Assembly (NCBI GenBank): GCA_950295325.1
Contig: OX485803.1
Location: forward strand, 70,943,554 to 71,007,553
Direction: 5' to 3'
Origin: Polytrichum commune
Lineage: Eukaryota; Streptophyta; Polytrichopsida; Polytrichales; Polytrichaceae
Length of the DNA: 64,000 nucleotides
A program made the translations under genes and the position numbers. The notes under the pieces are model-generated. The model was not told where the DNA came from. It did not search any database and saw nothing but the letters and a program-made list of their open reading frames with translations. Positions 47,441-58,499 of the stretch are shown here, piece by piece (position 1 is the first letter of the stretch; each line of letters opens with the position of its first letter).

Positions 47441-47960
47441 CTACACAAAATATGATATTTAATGTTTGATGCACTAATACGAATGCATACACTAAATACC
47501 AATAACCCTATGAAAGTAAGCAACATTAAATGTAAACTCAAACACTAAATATCAGCTATGGTAATATGTGGAAGTTACATGTTTGAATTTAGTGTTAGTA
47601 AGGATATGGAAAAAAATATATAATAAGGGAGGTGGCAGTAGGGAAAGTAGCGGCACATTTATGCCTAACACTAATTTTCAAAGAATTGAAAATTAGTGTT
47701 GAACATGGTAGGGTGGTAACAACACTAGATTTAATCAAACACTGAATATCATATTTTGTTTTATGAGATAGAAGGCCGACATGCCAGCGCCAAAGCACAG
47801 GAGGCAGTTGACCGCCTGGCAAGTTTTTCCGTCAAGTAGAGAGGAGATTTCACAATTGGGATTCGAACCGCCGACCTCTTCCTTGAGATTTGGGTATCTC
47901 TCCACCATCATCCGGTAGTTTAAGGTCATCTCGGACCGTGAATATCATATTTTGTGTACA
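47441..47960 (+). mobile_element. MITE family A, copy 2, interrupted by a SINE
   Basis: Starts CTACACAAAATATGATATTT and ends CATATTTTGTGTA after a 179-bp SINE plus its duplication. Without the SINE the element is about 325 bp, matching copies 1 and 3. CAC flanks both sides (before TACAC and after GTGTA), which may be a 3-bp duplication, although the terminal TA is also present. Confidence 0.75.
47760..47938 (-). mobile_element. tRNA-derived SINE with 17-bp target duplication
   Basis: A 179-bp insertion bounded by a perfect 17-bp direct repeat TGAATATCATATTTTGT (47743-47759 and 47939-47955). On the minus strand it carries an exact RNA polymerase III B box, GGTTCGAATCC (47859-47869), and an A-box-like TGGTGGAGAGAT (47896-47907) about 40 bp upstream of it. 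It starts CGGTCCGAGATG and ends in ATCTCATAAAA, a short A-rich tail. These features fit a short tRNA-related retroposon mobilised by LINE machinery. The family cannot be named. Confidence 0.85.
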
Positions 47961-48131
47961 CTTTAATAACTCCAAGTGAGCTCTAATGATTGGCACACTT
48001 TTATTTATAGTTTATATTAAGAGATGAGCTACATTGGTGTGAAGGGGAGAATCAACAATGAAGTGGTGGGTTTCAAAACAAAATTGACTATTTCTAGCTA
48101 GGCCATCGAACAAACGATATTTTACATGGCA

Positions 48132-49362
48132 CCAACAGTCTACACTAAACATTGTATTTAGTGTCATATGCTATTTTATTTTCACTGTGGTATTTTTTCC
48201 TAATGACACTTCTTTCAAGAAAGTTTATAAATATTGTCATTCCTAATTTACTTTTACTTTATCCACTTCTGGTAAATTATGCATCCAAACATTGCTATAA
48301 TGAAATAGTATCGTGGATGATTGAATTTTGGATGAAAAATCACTGAGTAAAGGATGGTCTACACCTATGGGTAAGTCCTAATCATGATCGCAAAATTTAC
48401 CAATCTCAATGGTAAATAACGTGATTGTAAAGTTAACCTAAATTTCAGTTTCATTCACACATGTAGGAACCTTTGCCTACATCGAGTGGATTACTACACT
48501 AAATAGGATATTTAGTGTTTGATACACTAAATAGGAACGCATACACTAAATATTAATAACCCTTTAAAAGTAAGTAACATTAAATGTAAACTCAAACACT
48601 AAATACCAACTATAGTAATATGTGGAAGTTGAATGTTTGAGTTTAATGTTAATAAGGATATGAAGAAAAAAAAGATAACAATGATAAAAATAGAAATCCA
48701 ACATATCTTCTAGCATATCTTCTAACACTATTGTCAAAAAAGTGAAAATAAGTGTTGAGTAGGGTAGGGTGGTAACAACATTAAATATAATCAAACACTA
48801 AATATCCTACATAGTGTACTTCACTCACACATCGTCATCATTACACTCACCTTGCTTGCCACGTGTCATCATGTGAGCATGTCATGTGATCACTAGTAAG
48901 TCACTAGTCACTACCATCGTCTTTAAATTCAGCTAACCATTATAGTACACATGTGATAAGTTACAACTCAAGGTAGGCACTAATTATGTGTTAGGTTATC
49001 GCTATGCGATTACTCAACCTAACGACGTGGCCTCACCAGAAGCCAGAAGTTGTTTTCATCGCCCATAGACTTCTTCTCGAAAACGATAACTTAGTGTATA
49101 AGGTAAATTAACAATGGGCCAAGTGTGCATGTAGTTAAAAATAACTACGATGTTAAGAATCATCCACATGTGTGAACCATGCCTAAGTGACAGTACTTAC
49201 AACATTGTAGCTTTATAATGTCCAATTCATTAAAGATGGAATGACAAATAATGTTAGGTATACATTTAGTGTCGGTGATTCTACACGGGCGGTTTACAAT
49301 TAGTATTGAGCAAGTCAAATAGAATTAGTGACCTTAAATACAAAATTTATTGTAGACCTCAT
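48132..49362 (+). mobile_element. MITE family B, interrupted copy
   Basis: The left half (TACACTAAACATTGTATTTA at about 48142, then GTCATATGCTATTTTATTTT) runs to about 48360. The right half (ACAACATTGTAGCTTTATAA ... TTTACAATTAGTATTGAGCA ... AATTTATTGTAGAC) lies at 49195-49362. About 800 bp intervene, including family A copy 3 and unassigned sequence. Confidence 0.6.
48495..48818 (+). mobile_element. MITE family A, copy 3
   Basis: Starts TACACTAAATAGGATATTTA and ends AATATCCTACATAGTGTA. The interior is colinear with copy 2 (AAACTCAAACACTAAATACC, then GTGGAAGTTGAATGTTTGAG, GGTAGGGTGGTAACAACA) but one central block is replaced by an A-rich stretch. If the ends are taken as ACAC...GTGT, ACT flanks both sides. 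Confidence 0.7.
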
Positions 49363-49568
49363 GTGTAACTTACTTAACCGGCCTTTGAAAATAAAATTGA
49401 TTGTAAAAGTCTAGCCAACAAGAGGGCACCCACTTTGAGTGAATCCCGAAAGTCATGCCTAGTTCACCTATGGCCAAGTTTGGAGCGATATGTCTACGTT
49501 TAGGTGCATAACCAAAGACAACTTGTCGTGTAACCCACGCTTAGTAACGGTTACAAGAAGGCCATCAC
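49363..49568. other. Non-coding stretch
   Basis: No recognised feature. Confidence 0.35.
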
Positions 49569-49694
49569 TAGTAGGAATGGTGGGTCTACATGACACGCCA
49601 ATCTAACATGAAGTGTCCAAAATGACAACAACATGTGTCATTCTAGTCACTTCTTGTTAGATTGGCGTGCCATGTAGACCCACCATTCCTACTA
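49569..49694. repeat. 126-bp near-perfect hairpin
   Basis: The arms 49569-49615 and 49648-49694 are reverse complements with only two differences in 47 positions (TAGTAGGAATGGTGGGTCTA at the outer end). The 32-base centre pairs partly (AATGACA against TGTCATT). The size is in the range of plant microRNA precursors, but a very small recent MITE is equally compatible; no second copy is present in the window. Confidence 0.8.
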
Positions 49695-49950
49695 ATGCAT
49701 CGAGGCCCAGCTACAGAGAACATTGATCTTGGTTTCCATGAGCCAACAGTAGGTGAATGCATGGTATCAAGAACCGACATGAATCATGGACAAACTAGTG
49801 TAGCAGCTCCAAAGGTGATGGCATGTTTTCAATATTCAACACCAATAAGTGTTTCTAGGAACCATAAACGATTGAATGCATGTCATCAATAACCAACATC
49901 GATTTGGGTCCACACCAACATCTTCAAGGTGAAGGCATGATGTCAAGAAG

Positions 49951-50167
49951 GGGCCACACATGTTTGAAACGCCAGTTTCGTAACGGAGTTTGCTAAGCCA
50001 AGGTAAAATAATTTTGGCCTTGACATGTGCCTAAATTTGAGGAGATTGGTTTCAAGGTTGGTCCCTCTCTTATCGAGTAGAGTCCTCCATGTTCGACTCT
50101 GATCCAAAACGGTGTTTTTGCAAGGCTTGAAACCTCCGTTTCCGACATTTTTGAATGTGTGTGGCCT
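49951..50167. mobile_element. Possible 217-bp MITE with GGCCACACA ends
   Basis: Left GGCCACACATGTTTGAAAC and right TTTTTGAATGTGTGTGGCC pair imperfectly. Inside, AACGGAG recurs in inverted positions. Pairing is weak and no duplication is seen. Confidence 0.35.
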
Positions 50168-50252
50168 CCCCTTCAGTTTCTCTAGAAACCCTCCCTCTTC
50201 CTCTGAAATGTTTCTTTGCTCACAAAAAGCCCACTATCCTCTTATGAACTAA

Positions 50253-50620
50253 CTACACTAAATATTGTATTTAGTGTCATTTGGTATTTTATGTCACTAG
50301 GCAACTTTTTTAGTGACATTTTCTATGAATAAGTTTACAAACATTGTCATCCCAACTTGCTTTCAATTCATCCAAATGTCAATTATTGAAACAACGTTTG
50401 GTATATTATGCATCCTAGCATTTCTATAATGTAAACTTGTGACGAATGATTCAAATTTGGATTAAAAAAATCACTTGGGTAGTGACAATAATTGCAACAT
50501 TGTAAATCTATAATGCCCTTTATTTATTTTTACAAGGAATGGCAAATAATGTTAGGTGTACATTTAGTGTTTACACTACCCATGCAGTTTGCAATTAGTA
50601 TTGAGCAAGACAATCAAACC
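50253..50620 (+). mobile_element. MITE family B, copy lacking its right end
   Basis: Starts AACTACACTAAATATTGTAT with the internal palindrome intact, and is colinear through TGCAATTAGTATTGAGCAAG. The similarity then stops before the right terminal repeat. Confidence 0.65.
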
Positions 50621-51257
50621 TCATGCCTTTTTGTAACACTCACCCTTGAGATATACAACATTGACAAACAAAAAACCAAAATCCTCCCAAATGGGCCTAT
50701 AGTGCCCTTGTTAGTAATTACTCATAGTGACCACCTCCGACATGAGGCAATAGCACTTGTCCCATAGCCCTACTCAATAAACCTATCCCAGGTCCACACA
50801 TGAGCTCGCAACTATGATCAAGGTGAAGTGTCCCTCATTCATGCCAACACCTGAGCTCGACGTCGTCTCTCTCCAAACATCTAGCCATTAGTTGGAAGAT
50901 CAACAATAAAATCTTTGGTAACTACACGATCCAAACACCTTGGAAGTTGAAGACCAAGATGCATGCTCCAAAGCTTTTTTGTGTTGTTTTTTTTTTTAAA
51001 AGAAAAAAAAGGTTCAAAATCCTATGATCTCCAAATCAATGACAACTCAAAATTAGCACAAGGACCCAACAACTAGCATTAAATTGTGTGCAACTAATCT
51101 CCACTCCCAAACTACAACCACCAATGAGCTCTAAACCCTCAACAACACCACACGTCCAAGGACTAAGCGTGAAGACCATTGTCTCTACCACATGTGCGAG
51201 GGGTTGGTTCGGACAAGGGATCCATGTTTAGCCACAAGCAAGGGAGGAAAGTTACTT
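50621..51257. other. Non-coding stretch
   Basis: No gene. A T run and A run flank 50990-51010. Confidence 0.35.
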
Positions 51258-51675
51258 AGTTCCAAACATGGGGAGGTCACTCCATTCTAAAGTTGAACAA
51301 CCATGTGCGAACACTTTACATGTAAAAAATCCTACTTTTTACATAAAGCATCCCCAAATTGGGTAAAAATTTAATCAATTTTTTTCAAGAGTAGATATAC
51401 ACGGTACTTATTACATATATTTGATGATCTTTTTTCAATTAAACGTACTATTTCTAACTAGAATGACGCAAAATTGAACTAAAAAGATACTACAAAAAAT
51501 GAAGATGACTAGAAATTTCAAACAAATATACAAAAGATACTATCAATGGTTATGTATATGTAGAAAAAATATCATAAATTTTAAAATTATCTATGGCATG
51601 TAATTTAGGGATAGCAAACTTTGTTCGCACGTGGTATTTAACTTGACAATGGAGTGACCTCCCCATGGTTCCAAA
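51258..51675. mobile_element. ~418-bp MITE with ~50-bp inverted repeats
   Basis: The left arm (about 51258-51312, with GGGGAGGTCACTCCATT and CCATGTGCGAAC) pairs with the right arm (about 51623-51672, GTTCGCACGTGG and AATGGAGTGACCTCCCC). The interior is AT-rich and non-coding. The exact ends and duplication are unresolved. Confidence 0.65.
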
Positions 51676-53328
51676 ATAGCTCATGATAACATTTGATCCT
51701 TTGTTCATTTTCGGACCCGCTAGGGAACTCCAAAACCTAGCTTGCCACTCGAAACTTGGCAACCCAACCCCTCATTGCTTCCCATTTCGGGATTTTATGG
51801 GTGAACTTTAATATCATTGGTATTTTTGACCAATTGTGATGAAGTTCATCCTTAAAAGAGCTTGATACAAGACTAGTGTTTGGTAGTGCATGTCATTGGC
51901 CATGGCCAAACATGCTCTATATATAACAAAAGTTCTTTAGTATATGATGGCACCCCCCCCCCCCCAAACAAAAAAAATGCTACAAGTAAAGGGAGAACGT
52001 CCGAGATATAAAGTGGAGTACTAACATATGAATCACATGTCATGGGGTTGAAGTTTACTTTTAAATCATTCTATTTCTAGAAATGTAAGAATTTGAATTA
52101 GACACAACAAGGCATTGAGGTTGAGTTTTTTACTTCTTGAAATTCTAATATGGTTTTCTTTAAAAAAATCTTCACATACCTCATGTCCTTTATCACTATA
52201 ATGCATATGGCCATGGCTAACCATCACCTTTAGTGCAAGTATATGTAACGATTGTAATTAAGGTAGAGTCCTATGATATTAGAACTCCTTTAATTGGCAC
52301 ACCTTATAGATAGATAGATAGATAGATATTCAACACGAACCACATAGTGAGTGACAAGAGATGAGAAGATTGATGTGAAGGGGAGAACCAACAATGAATT
52401 ATATGTCATCTATGGAGTTTATGGTAACGTAGGTTTATAATGTGATTTATCCTTTGCTGCACTATAGTGTGGTCCACAATATACACCATCGTACATTAAA
52501 ATAACGTGGAACTTTATATTTGAGGGAATTGTTTCTACATCAATCTCTCCACATACATGTCCTACTCATGTGGCTTCAATGGAAACAATATTATTTTGTA
52601 AAACACTAAAGTTTTACAAAACTTTAAAATTTTAAGAAGTAACGATGAACAACATATATTCTTGAAAAAAACGATAATCCTCAACTTTGTTGCATCTTTT
52701 TTTTTTTGGGGGGGGGGGGGGATTAATCAATTTCCAAATATGAAACCATCTAGATAGGATGGGTATGCATTGGATCTCACTTTGTTGAATGCACACTTTT
52801 TTTAGTCAAATTTTGTAACATGCAACGTAGACATACAATGTTATGTGCTTTGGGATAAATTATAGTGTACATCTACATTGTCATCTCCAATGTTTTGGCT
52901 TGGGATTCATGGCATCTATGTATATTGATCCATCGTGGATGAAGGGGCTTAAATTTAAGGTGCTGATTCATTCCAACATGACTCCTTTAGACTAATTTTG
53001 GGTCTTTAGTTTTATTTCCATAGTTAATTCACTTAAAAGTAGTCATTTACATGCTAGAATACGATTTGCTATGTTTTCGCCTTCACGATGGATGAGTTTA
53101 CATGGACACCATGATTCCCTACTCCAATATTTTTAGTGTTGGTCATCAAGTTGGTGCAAAAATGCACCGACCTTTCCTTTCCATTTTCCTTCTATGAAGA
53201 CAAAGGATAATATTGAGGTCAATAATAGCCATACCCCTAGCAATACTGAGGTTTTGGGTCACCCCACAAGATTGATATTGTCAAGCATGGGACTATCTAA
53301 CAAATCAAATTTTCTTATAGAACCAACT
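51676..53328. other. Non-coding stretch
   Basis: Contains poly-C (about 51953) and poly-G (about 52709) runs and a GATA array (52309-52329). 52345-52400 shares TGTGAAGGGGAGAACCAACA with 48030-48060, another small dispersed repeat. No gene. Confidence 0.4.
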
Positions 53329-53455
53329 AAGGGTTAGTTGACATGTAGGCCACTCGTCTACCATATTTTAGTGGAAATATAGATTTTACCTAGTGACATC
53401 TACATTTCCACTAGAATATGGTGGGCAAGCAACCTACATGGCAAATAATCCTAAG
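53329..53455. repeat. ~127-bp hairpin
   Basis: The left arm (GGGTTAGTTGACATGTAGGC ... ACCATATTTTAGTGGAAATA) and right arm (TTTCCACTAGAATATGGT ... CCTACATGGCAAATAATCC) pair over about 58 bp with a loop of only a few bases. No second copy was seen. Probably a collapsed fold-back transposon. Confidence 0.6.
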
Positions 53456-53619
53456 CCTACGAAGTCTTGCCATTCTCAATGTGAAGCGATACTATGCTTG
53501 TGATACGCCCGGTAACACAATTTGGTCAAATGGTGAATGAATATGTTTAAAATATAAAGGTTAAGCATTGAGACTTAAGAGGGAAATGCCATTTATATTG
53601 TAAGTGTGGTGGGGATCGT

Positions 53620-54817
53620 CAGGGGTGTTTTTTCACAAGGTCCCTAACATGTCTAGGGACATGTTCATAAAAAAAAAACATTTCCAGTGGACGGGTTCTT
53701 AGAAAATGAACCGGTTTTGGGACGTGTCAAATTCACTTTGGACGGGTTCTAAAAATAACATTTTTTAAATTAAAAAAATGGTACAAATATCAATTACGTT
53801 ATGTCATATATGACATGTGAATATAAGCATAATGCAATCAAACCACTAATACCCAATCAAACTATCAATCTTGAAGTGCTTGATTCACCTGCATACATTA
53901 ATTCATCAACCACAAAATTTAGAACCTTTTTAACATAATGTCAAAGATTACAATTGAAGGTAAACTTAGTAATTGAATAAGAATTAGTATATATAAACAT
54001 GTTAAAAAGTTTAAAAATAAAGAGCTACTTACCCTTCAAAGAAGTGGATGAATTCTCCTATCCTTCATGTTTCTCCAAACAAGCATCACTGCATTCCAAT
54101 CGATGTTTTCAACTGGAATATTTGCACATGAAATGCGCATCAAAGCATCCAAAGTTTCCAACTTCAAGCAGGTACGTAGATGACTTTTGATTAGGTTTTG
54201 TTTAGAAAAACCCCTCTCACATATTGCAGTGCTCACTGGAATCACCATAACTCTCCTCCACAAGTTACTCAAACTAGGCCAATTGATTGACCACTTTGGA
54301 GAAAATACCTGTTGAAGTTCAAGATTGCAGGAAGAGATCGTTCCAACGGCACTCTCCAACTTCTTGAATTCGAGTTAGTTTCAAATGAACCGGTTGAGTT
54401 AGTTTCAAATGAACCGGTTGAGTTTGAGTGACTGAGTCTAGTTCAGTTTCTCTGAACTAGTCTGTGGACAAACAGACAAAATGGGGCAGTGGCACGCTGG
54501 CAAATTGGTAATTATAATAGAAAAAGAAAAAATGAACGAAGATAGTAAGATACTATTGTTTCCAAGTGGCAAGTACACCAATCACATGCCGACATCTTTC
54601 GGGTTATCTTTATCGATTTGTTTTTTCCTTTAACCTTTTCATGGACGGGTTGGTTTAGAAATTACCGGTTTTGGGACGGGTTGTTTTTTCTTCAACCTTT
54701 CCATGGACGGGTTGGTTTTGAAATTACCGGTTTTGGGACAGGTTCCAATTTTTTTTGCCTTTCAATTCGAGGTTTTGGGACGTGGACGGGTAAAAACTTT
54801 GTGAAAAAACAGCCCTG
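53620..54817 (-). mobile_element. Complete-ended hAT element, internally deleted
   Basis: A 1198-bp element with a perfect 8-bp target duplication GGGATCGT (53612-53619 and 54818-54825), the hAT signature. The left end CAGGGGTGTTTTTTCACAAG pairs with the right end, reverse complement CAGGGCTGTTTTTTCACAAA, about 20 bp with two or three differences. GGACGGGTT and ACCGGTTTTGGGAC words cluster inside both ends, including a 62-bp direct duplication at 54632-54755, as expected for subterminal transposase-binding repeats. It keeps only the 3' part of the transposase gene (54036-54359). Confidence 0.92.
54036..54359 (-). pseudogene. hAT transposase C-terminal dimerisation domain
   Basis: A 107-codon minus-strand frame. 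It contains LWRRVMVIPVSTAICERGFS, then NLIKSHLRTCLKLETLDALM, the diagnostic core of the hAT dimerisation domain (L--v--ipvSsa-cER-FS--n-iks--R--L--e-l--Lm-i). In full hAT transposases of 600-800 residues this lies at the extreme C terminus. The DNA-binding BED/TTF finger and the catalytic RNase H-like fold are absent, so the fragment cannot catalyse transposition. Its first methionine is probably not a real start; the frame is the tail of a deleted gene. Confidence 0.88.
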
Positions 54818-56949
54818 GGGATCGTGGAGGAGTGTCCACATTGAATGTGGGATATGTAATGAGCCCTTAGTAGTGGACTATATTGTATGGATTTGTGCAT
54901 AAATAACTCAAAAGTGCTTCAAATCTCCAAATTCTTATAAAACCTAATTTTTTCTTGATATCCTGTTTTAAAAGTCAAACACATTGAAAGAAGAAAATAT
55001 GTATAAATATAATTTATTTATGTTTTACACAATCAAGGGTAGTATACACCAAGACTAGGATGAGGGACCGATTCAATATTTGAAGTTGTGATTGGTCAAT
55101 AAATAGGTTATGCAAGTCCAAGGTGGGTTAACACGTAGGCCAAAGTTGACATGGTATTCTTTGTGGAAGAGAATGTCAATTAGCAATCTACATAGTATTT
55201 AATGTCTTCCAAGTTTCTAGGAGCATTGTTCTTGAACACCTCTCTAGGGTAGACCTGGTGGAATACCAGGAGACCACAACATCTTAAATGTCATAATCGT
55301 ATATTTAGTATATTAGAGTGAAAATACAATTCACATCTTGGGTTTCAAACAAGTATACCCCCCCCCTTTATTATTCTCTTGGGTATTCACCAAGATTGTG
55401 CAAAGTACCACTATGTTTTGTTTAATTTTTTTTTAATGCTTAGGGCAATCTTTAGTCCCTTCTTCCCATGGTCAAATTCAACAAAGTGAGTTATTATATA
55501 ACTCAAAAGGCCCATGGTTGCAATCTTGGTGTGATTCACTGCTATGGGGCTATGAAAATATGATGATATTGTACATTCCTTTTCTGATCACCACTTACAC
55601 CTTTGGAAACGCTTGTTCAAATATGTCCATATATTGTGCACATGACTCCATGTTAACATGTATGTTGACTACCTTGGTTAATTTGTCAATCATGGTGGGC
55701 AATGTCTAGCCTTTCCGAAACAGTAAACAATGGTGCCAAACAATGAAGCGAAATCCTCACTATCACCATCCACGTCGGCCATTGTATATTTCCAATGGTA
55801 GATTGACAAATATAACCTCATGACTTTGTTTTTGAGTAGAGTTATTGGTCTATTCATAGTTTGCATCAAATTGTTTGATATGCGTTGTTGGATTATGGTA
55901 GATTGGAGTGGAGAAAGATTCTTCAAGAATATTTATGAGAAGGCTCATGAGCAGTGTATGTGTTTTGGGCACTTGCCAAATACTTAGTTGGTCATACCTA
56001 TTTTGACACCCCTCTATTAATTATGGGGTGAGAAACTTAGACCATTCGCCATGTACTTACCCAACCCTCTTGTCAAGTAGCCAACTAACCGTTCAACAAT
56101 ACCATGTATCACCACCTAATGTGATCATTAGGGTTGGTGGATTAACCACCTCGTCACCCCCAATCCCATTGAGTAGCCAAATTTCACACTCCAATGTGTT
56201 GAATCGCTAGGGCACTCGAGAAATTGCATTATGAAATCGCCTCCCCACGCCCACAACGCCAAGCATTGCATCGCCAAATCTACTTTCTTTTGGTTTTGTT
56301 AAGTTGCCATTACCCATATTGGCCATTCATCGCTTTGTCATTCATCACTAATGGTCTTGTTTTCACACCATATGGGCAATACCCTTTGTGCATGTTGCTT
56401 GGTTTGGTTTGGGGACTTGTTTTTGGTCTATGATCACCTCAATTTGGTATTGACATACATGTGTGTTTTGCAGGTGTTGCTCAGGATGAGCGTCATGGGT
56501 TGCTGAGGATGAACGTCGTGAGCTCGTGAGTTGTCAAGGATGAGCGTCATAAGCTCGTGAGTTGACGAGGATGAGTGCAACGACAATCTTCAAGGTAAGT
56601 GCATGTATACAATCCAACCATGTCTTCCTTTCTCACTATCGCCTTCATATGTTTTCTTTGTTTTGTTTTGCATGCATTTGGTTTTGTATGTGTTCATTGC
56701 ATTCTAAGCTATGCCCCCCCCCCCTTTTTCGAGTGCTTGTATCTTCTCGCACTTTGATGGACCCCTTACTCCCTTTCTTGAGGGCCTTCAAGCTCATGTT
56801 CAGCTTGACCCAATTGTTGTACGAGCCAAATGTTATGAGCCATTCACGACATTCCAGGTGTGTCAAAGGGTAGAGGTATATTAGTAGGGAATGTGTGCAT
56901 GTGGAAAACGAGGCTCTCTTCCTCACATTGAACAAGGACACTATCATTG
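54818..56949. other. Non-coding stretch
   Basis: Includes a diverged ~32-bp tandem repeat at about 56468-56575 (AGGATGARCGTC, then AGCTCGTGAGTTG) and a C run near 56707. Minus frame 55690-55926 and plus frames 56224-56433 and 56562-56873 show no known domain. Confidence 0.35.
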
Positions 56950-58190
56950 AGTAGTTGGCATGTGCGGGGACTCTCGAGAAGAAGAAAAAAAATTGTCCTA
57001 CTCGTAATCATCTTCATCCTCCTCCATGATGGTCATCCTATGCATGACATGCCAAGTATGAGTGAGGTTCTTGATTTCTTGTGTGCGTTTCATTATCCTC
57101 GGAAACATTGGTCTATTTCTACGGGGTGGGGGTATGGCATAATGTTTGAATGAGGTGGTTTTGTCAAAGTCTCAAAGAATGTAACTTTGATGCATAGGGC
57201 CAAATACTTGTCCATTTCATACGACAAGGTTACCATTTTGGACTCTCAATCTTGGATAAGTGTGCATGTTTATGTTATGCAGGATTGGGAGTCTCTTCCA
57301 TTATCGGTTCTCTTGAAGAGGTTAACAAATGGATCCACAATTGATATTGTCTTGAAGCTTGAGATTGTTGAGTATGTCATGAAGATTGATGGCCTTGCCC
57401 AAGAGGAATTGGGCAACAAGGTGGTCAACTTTGGCACTGATGATGTTAGCATGTTTCAGGGTGCACACACTAGTGTTACAATCCAATTGTAAAACAAAGA
57501 CCGCCCCGTTGTCATAGGCATCCAGTGCATGTCACGTCTTACTAATCTCGCTATCTAGATGCTCTCCAAGCTATGGATACTTTAGCCATAGCCCTAAGCG
57601 TTGCCAAAAGCTAGTAGAAGTGGCCAACATTGTGGAAACAACAGGGGGAGGATTTGCAAAATGGGAAGATAAGGTGGATAAGCATGTTGCAACCTACAAA
57701 GAGATTTTTGGGGGAGTACCAAGCATGGCATGAAGAATTTTGAGCTCTTATGTGACTTACAAACTCTGGTAGGTTTTTCTTGTATACTCCCCATGATGAA
57801 TGCCTTGGATTATCTTATGAAGTCCACTCAAGACTGCAAATGTTTTATAGGAGATATGATTGAAGTCATAATAGGTTGTTAGAATGATCCATATGCATGG
57901 TATGCTAACCCTTAGTGTGCCTAGAGCCAAGAGGTGTTCATGTCCTTCAAGGACTTCTACCAAAATACTTCCAAGCATGTAACCACCAAGTGGGTGCATG
58001 ACCTTAATATTGGTGCTTAGAACCTTGCCATGAAGGTGGTTGGCTCTAGCATTCTCATGAAGACTAAGGTGATTGAGAATTCTACGTACATGGACATCAC
58101 TACTGAACACCTTGGGCAATGTGTATCCTTAGTGCAACACCAGTGTGCAATGGCAACCTCGCAGGTTTGTGTGATGCTCTTGAAAGAATG
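56950..58190 (+). pseudogene. Broken hAT transposase (zinc finger 862-like group)
   Basis: One frame (the third-base register of 56947) carries family landmarks in order: GHPMHDMPSMSEVLDFL, YPRKHWSISTGW (the kHWs--sGW motif), an AKYLSISYDKVTILDSQSWI block (the catalytic-domain sLs-D-vT--d--sWi motif), then VNFGTDDVSMFQGAHTSVTI and, past a stop, CMSRLTNLAI. In-frame stops at 57151, 57490 and 57556 kill the gene, and later similarity (LMKSTQDCKCF, FKDFYQNTSKHVTTKWVH) continues with more stops to about 58190. It is related to the remnant at 8561-9050 and independent of the short hAT element at 53620-54817. The Harbinger element follows to the right. Confidence 0.75.
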
Positions 58191-58499
58191 ACATGGCGTG
58201 GGTAGAAGAGGAGTTGATGAACTCATTGCGCCCCCTATTAGCCCAAGCACATGAAGTGGTAGCTGGCAGGGGGCGCAGCCTGCTAGCCTTGCCGGAATGG
58301 ATGAAAAACATCCGTCCAGACCTCTTTTCTTTTTTCTTTTTTTTTCCCCCGGTCGGTGCCCGCCGTTTGTGGGGCAGCCCACCCTAAACCTGTATGCGGT
58401 TAGCTGGGAGGTGGCTGGCTGCGAGCATAATTTGAGTATTTTGGGTATGTTCTCAAGGAATTTTTTTGTTGTTGTGGTGATGTTTGGTTATATTATCTA
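58191..58499. other. Leader region of the Harbinger element
   Basis: A CpG-rich stretch with a T-rich tract at 58323-58346. The left terminal repeat of the Harbinger element should lie in or near this interval but was not recognised because its partner is outside the window. Confidence 0.3.
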
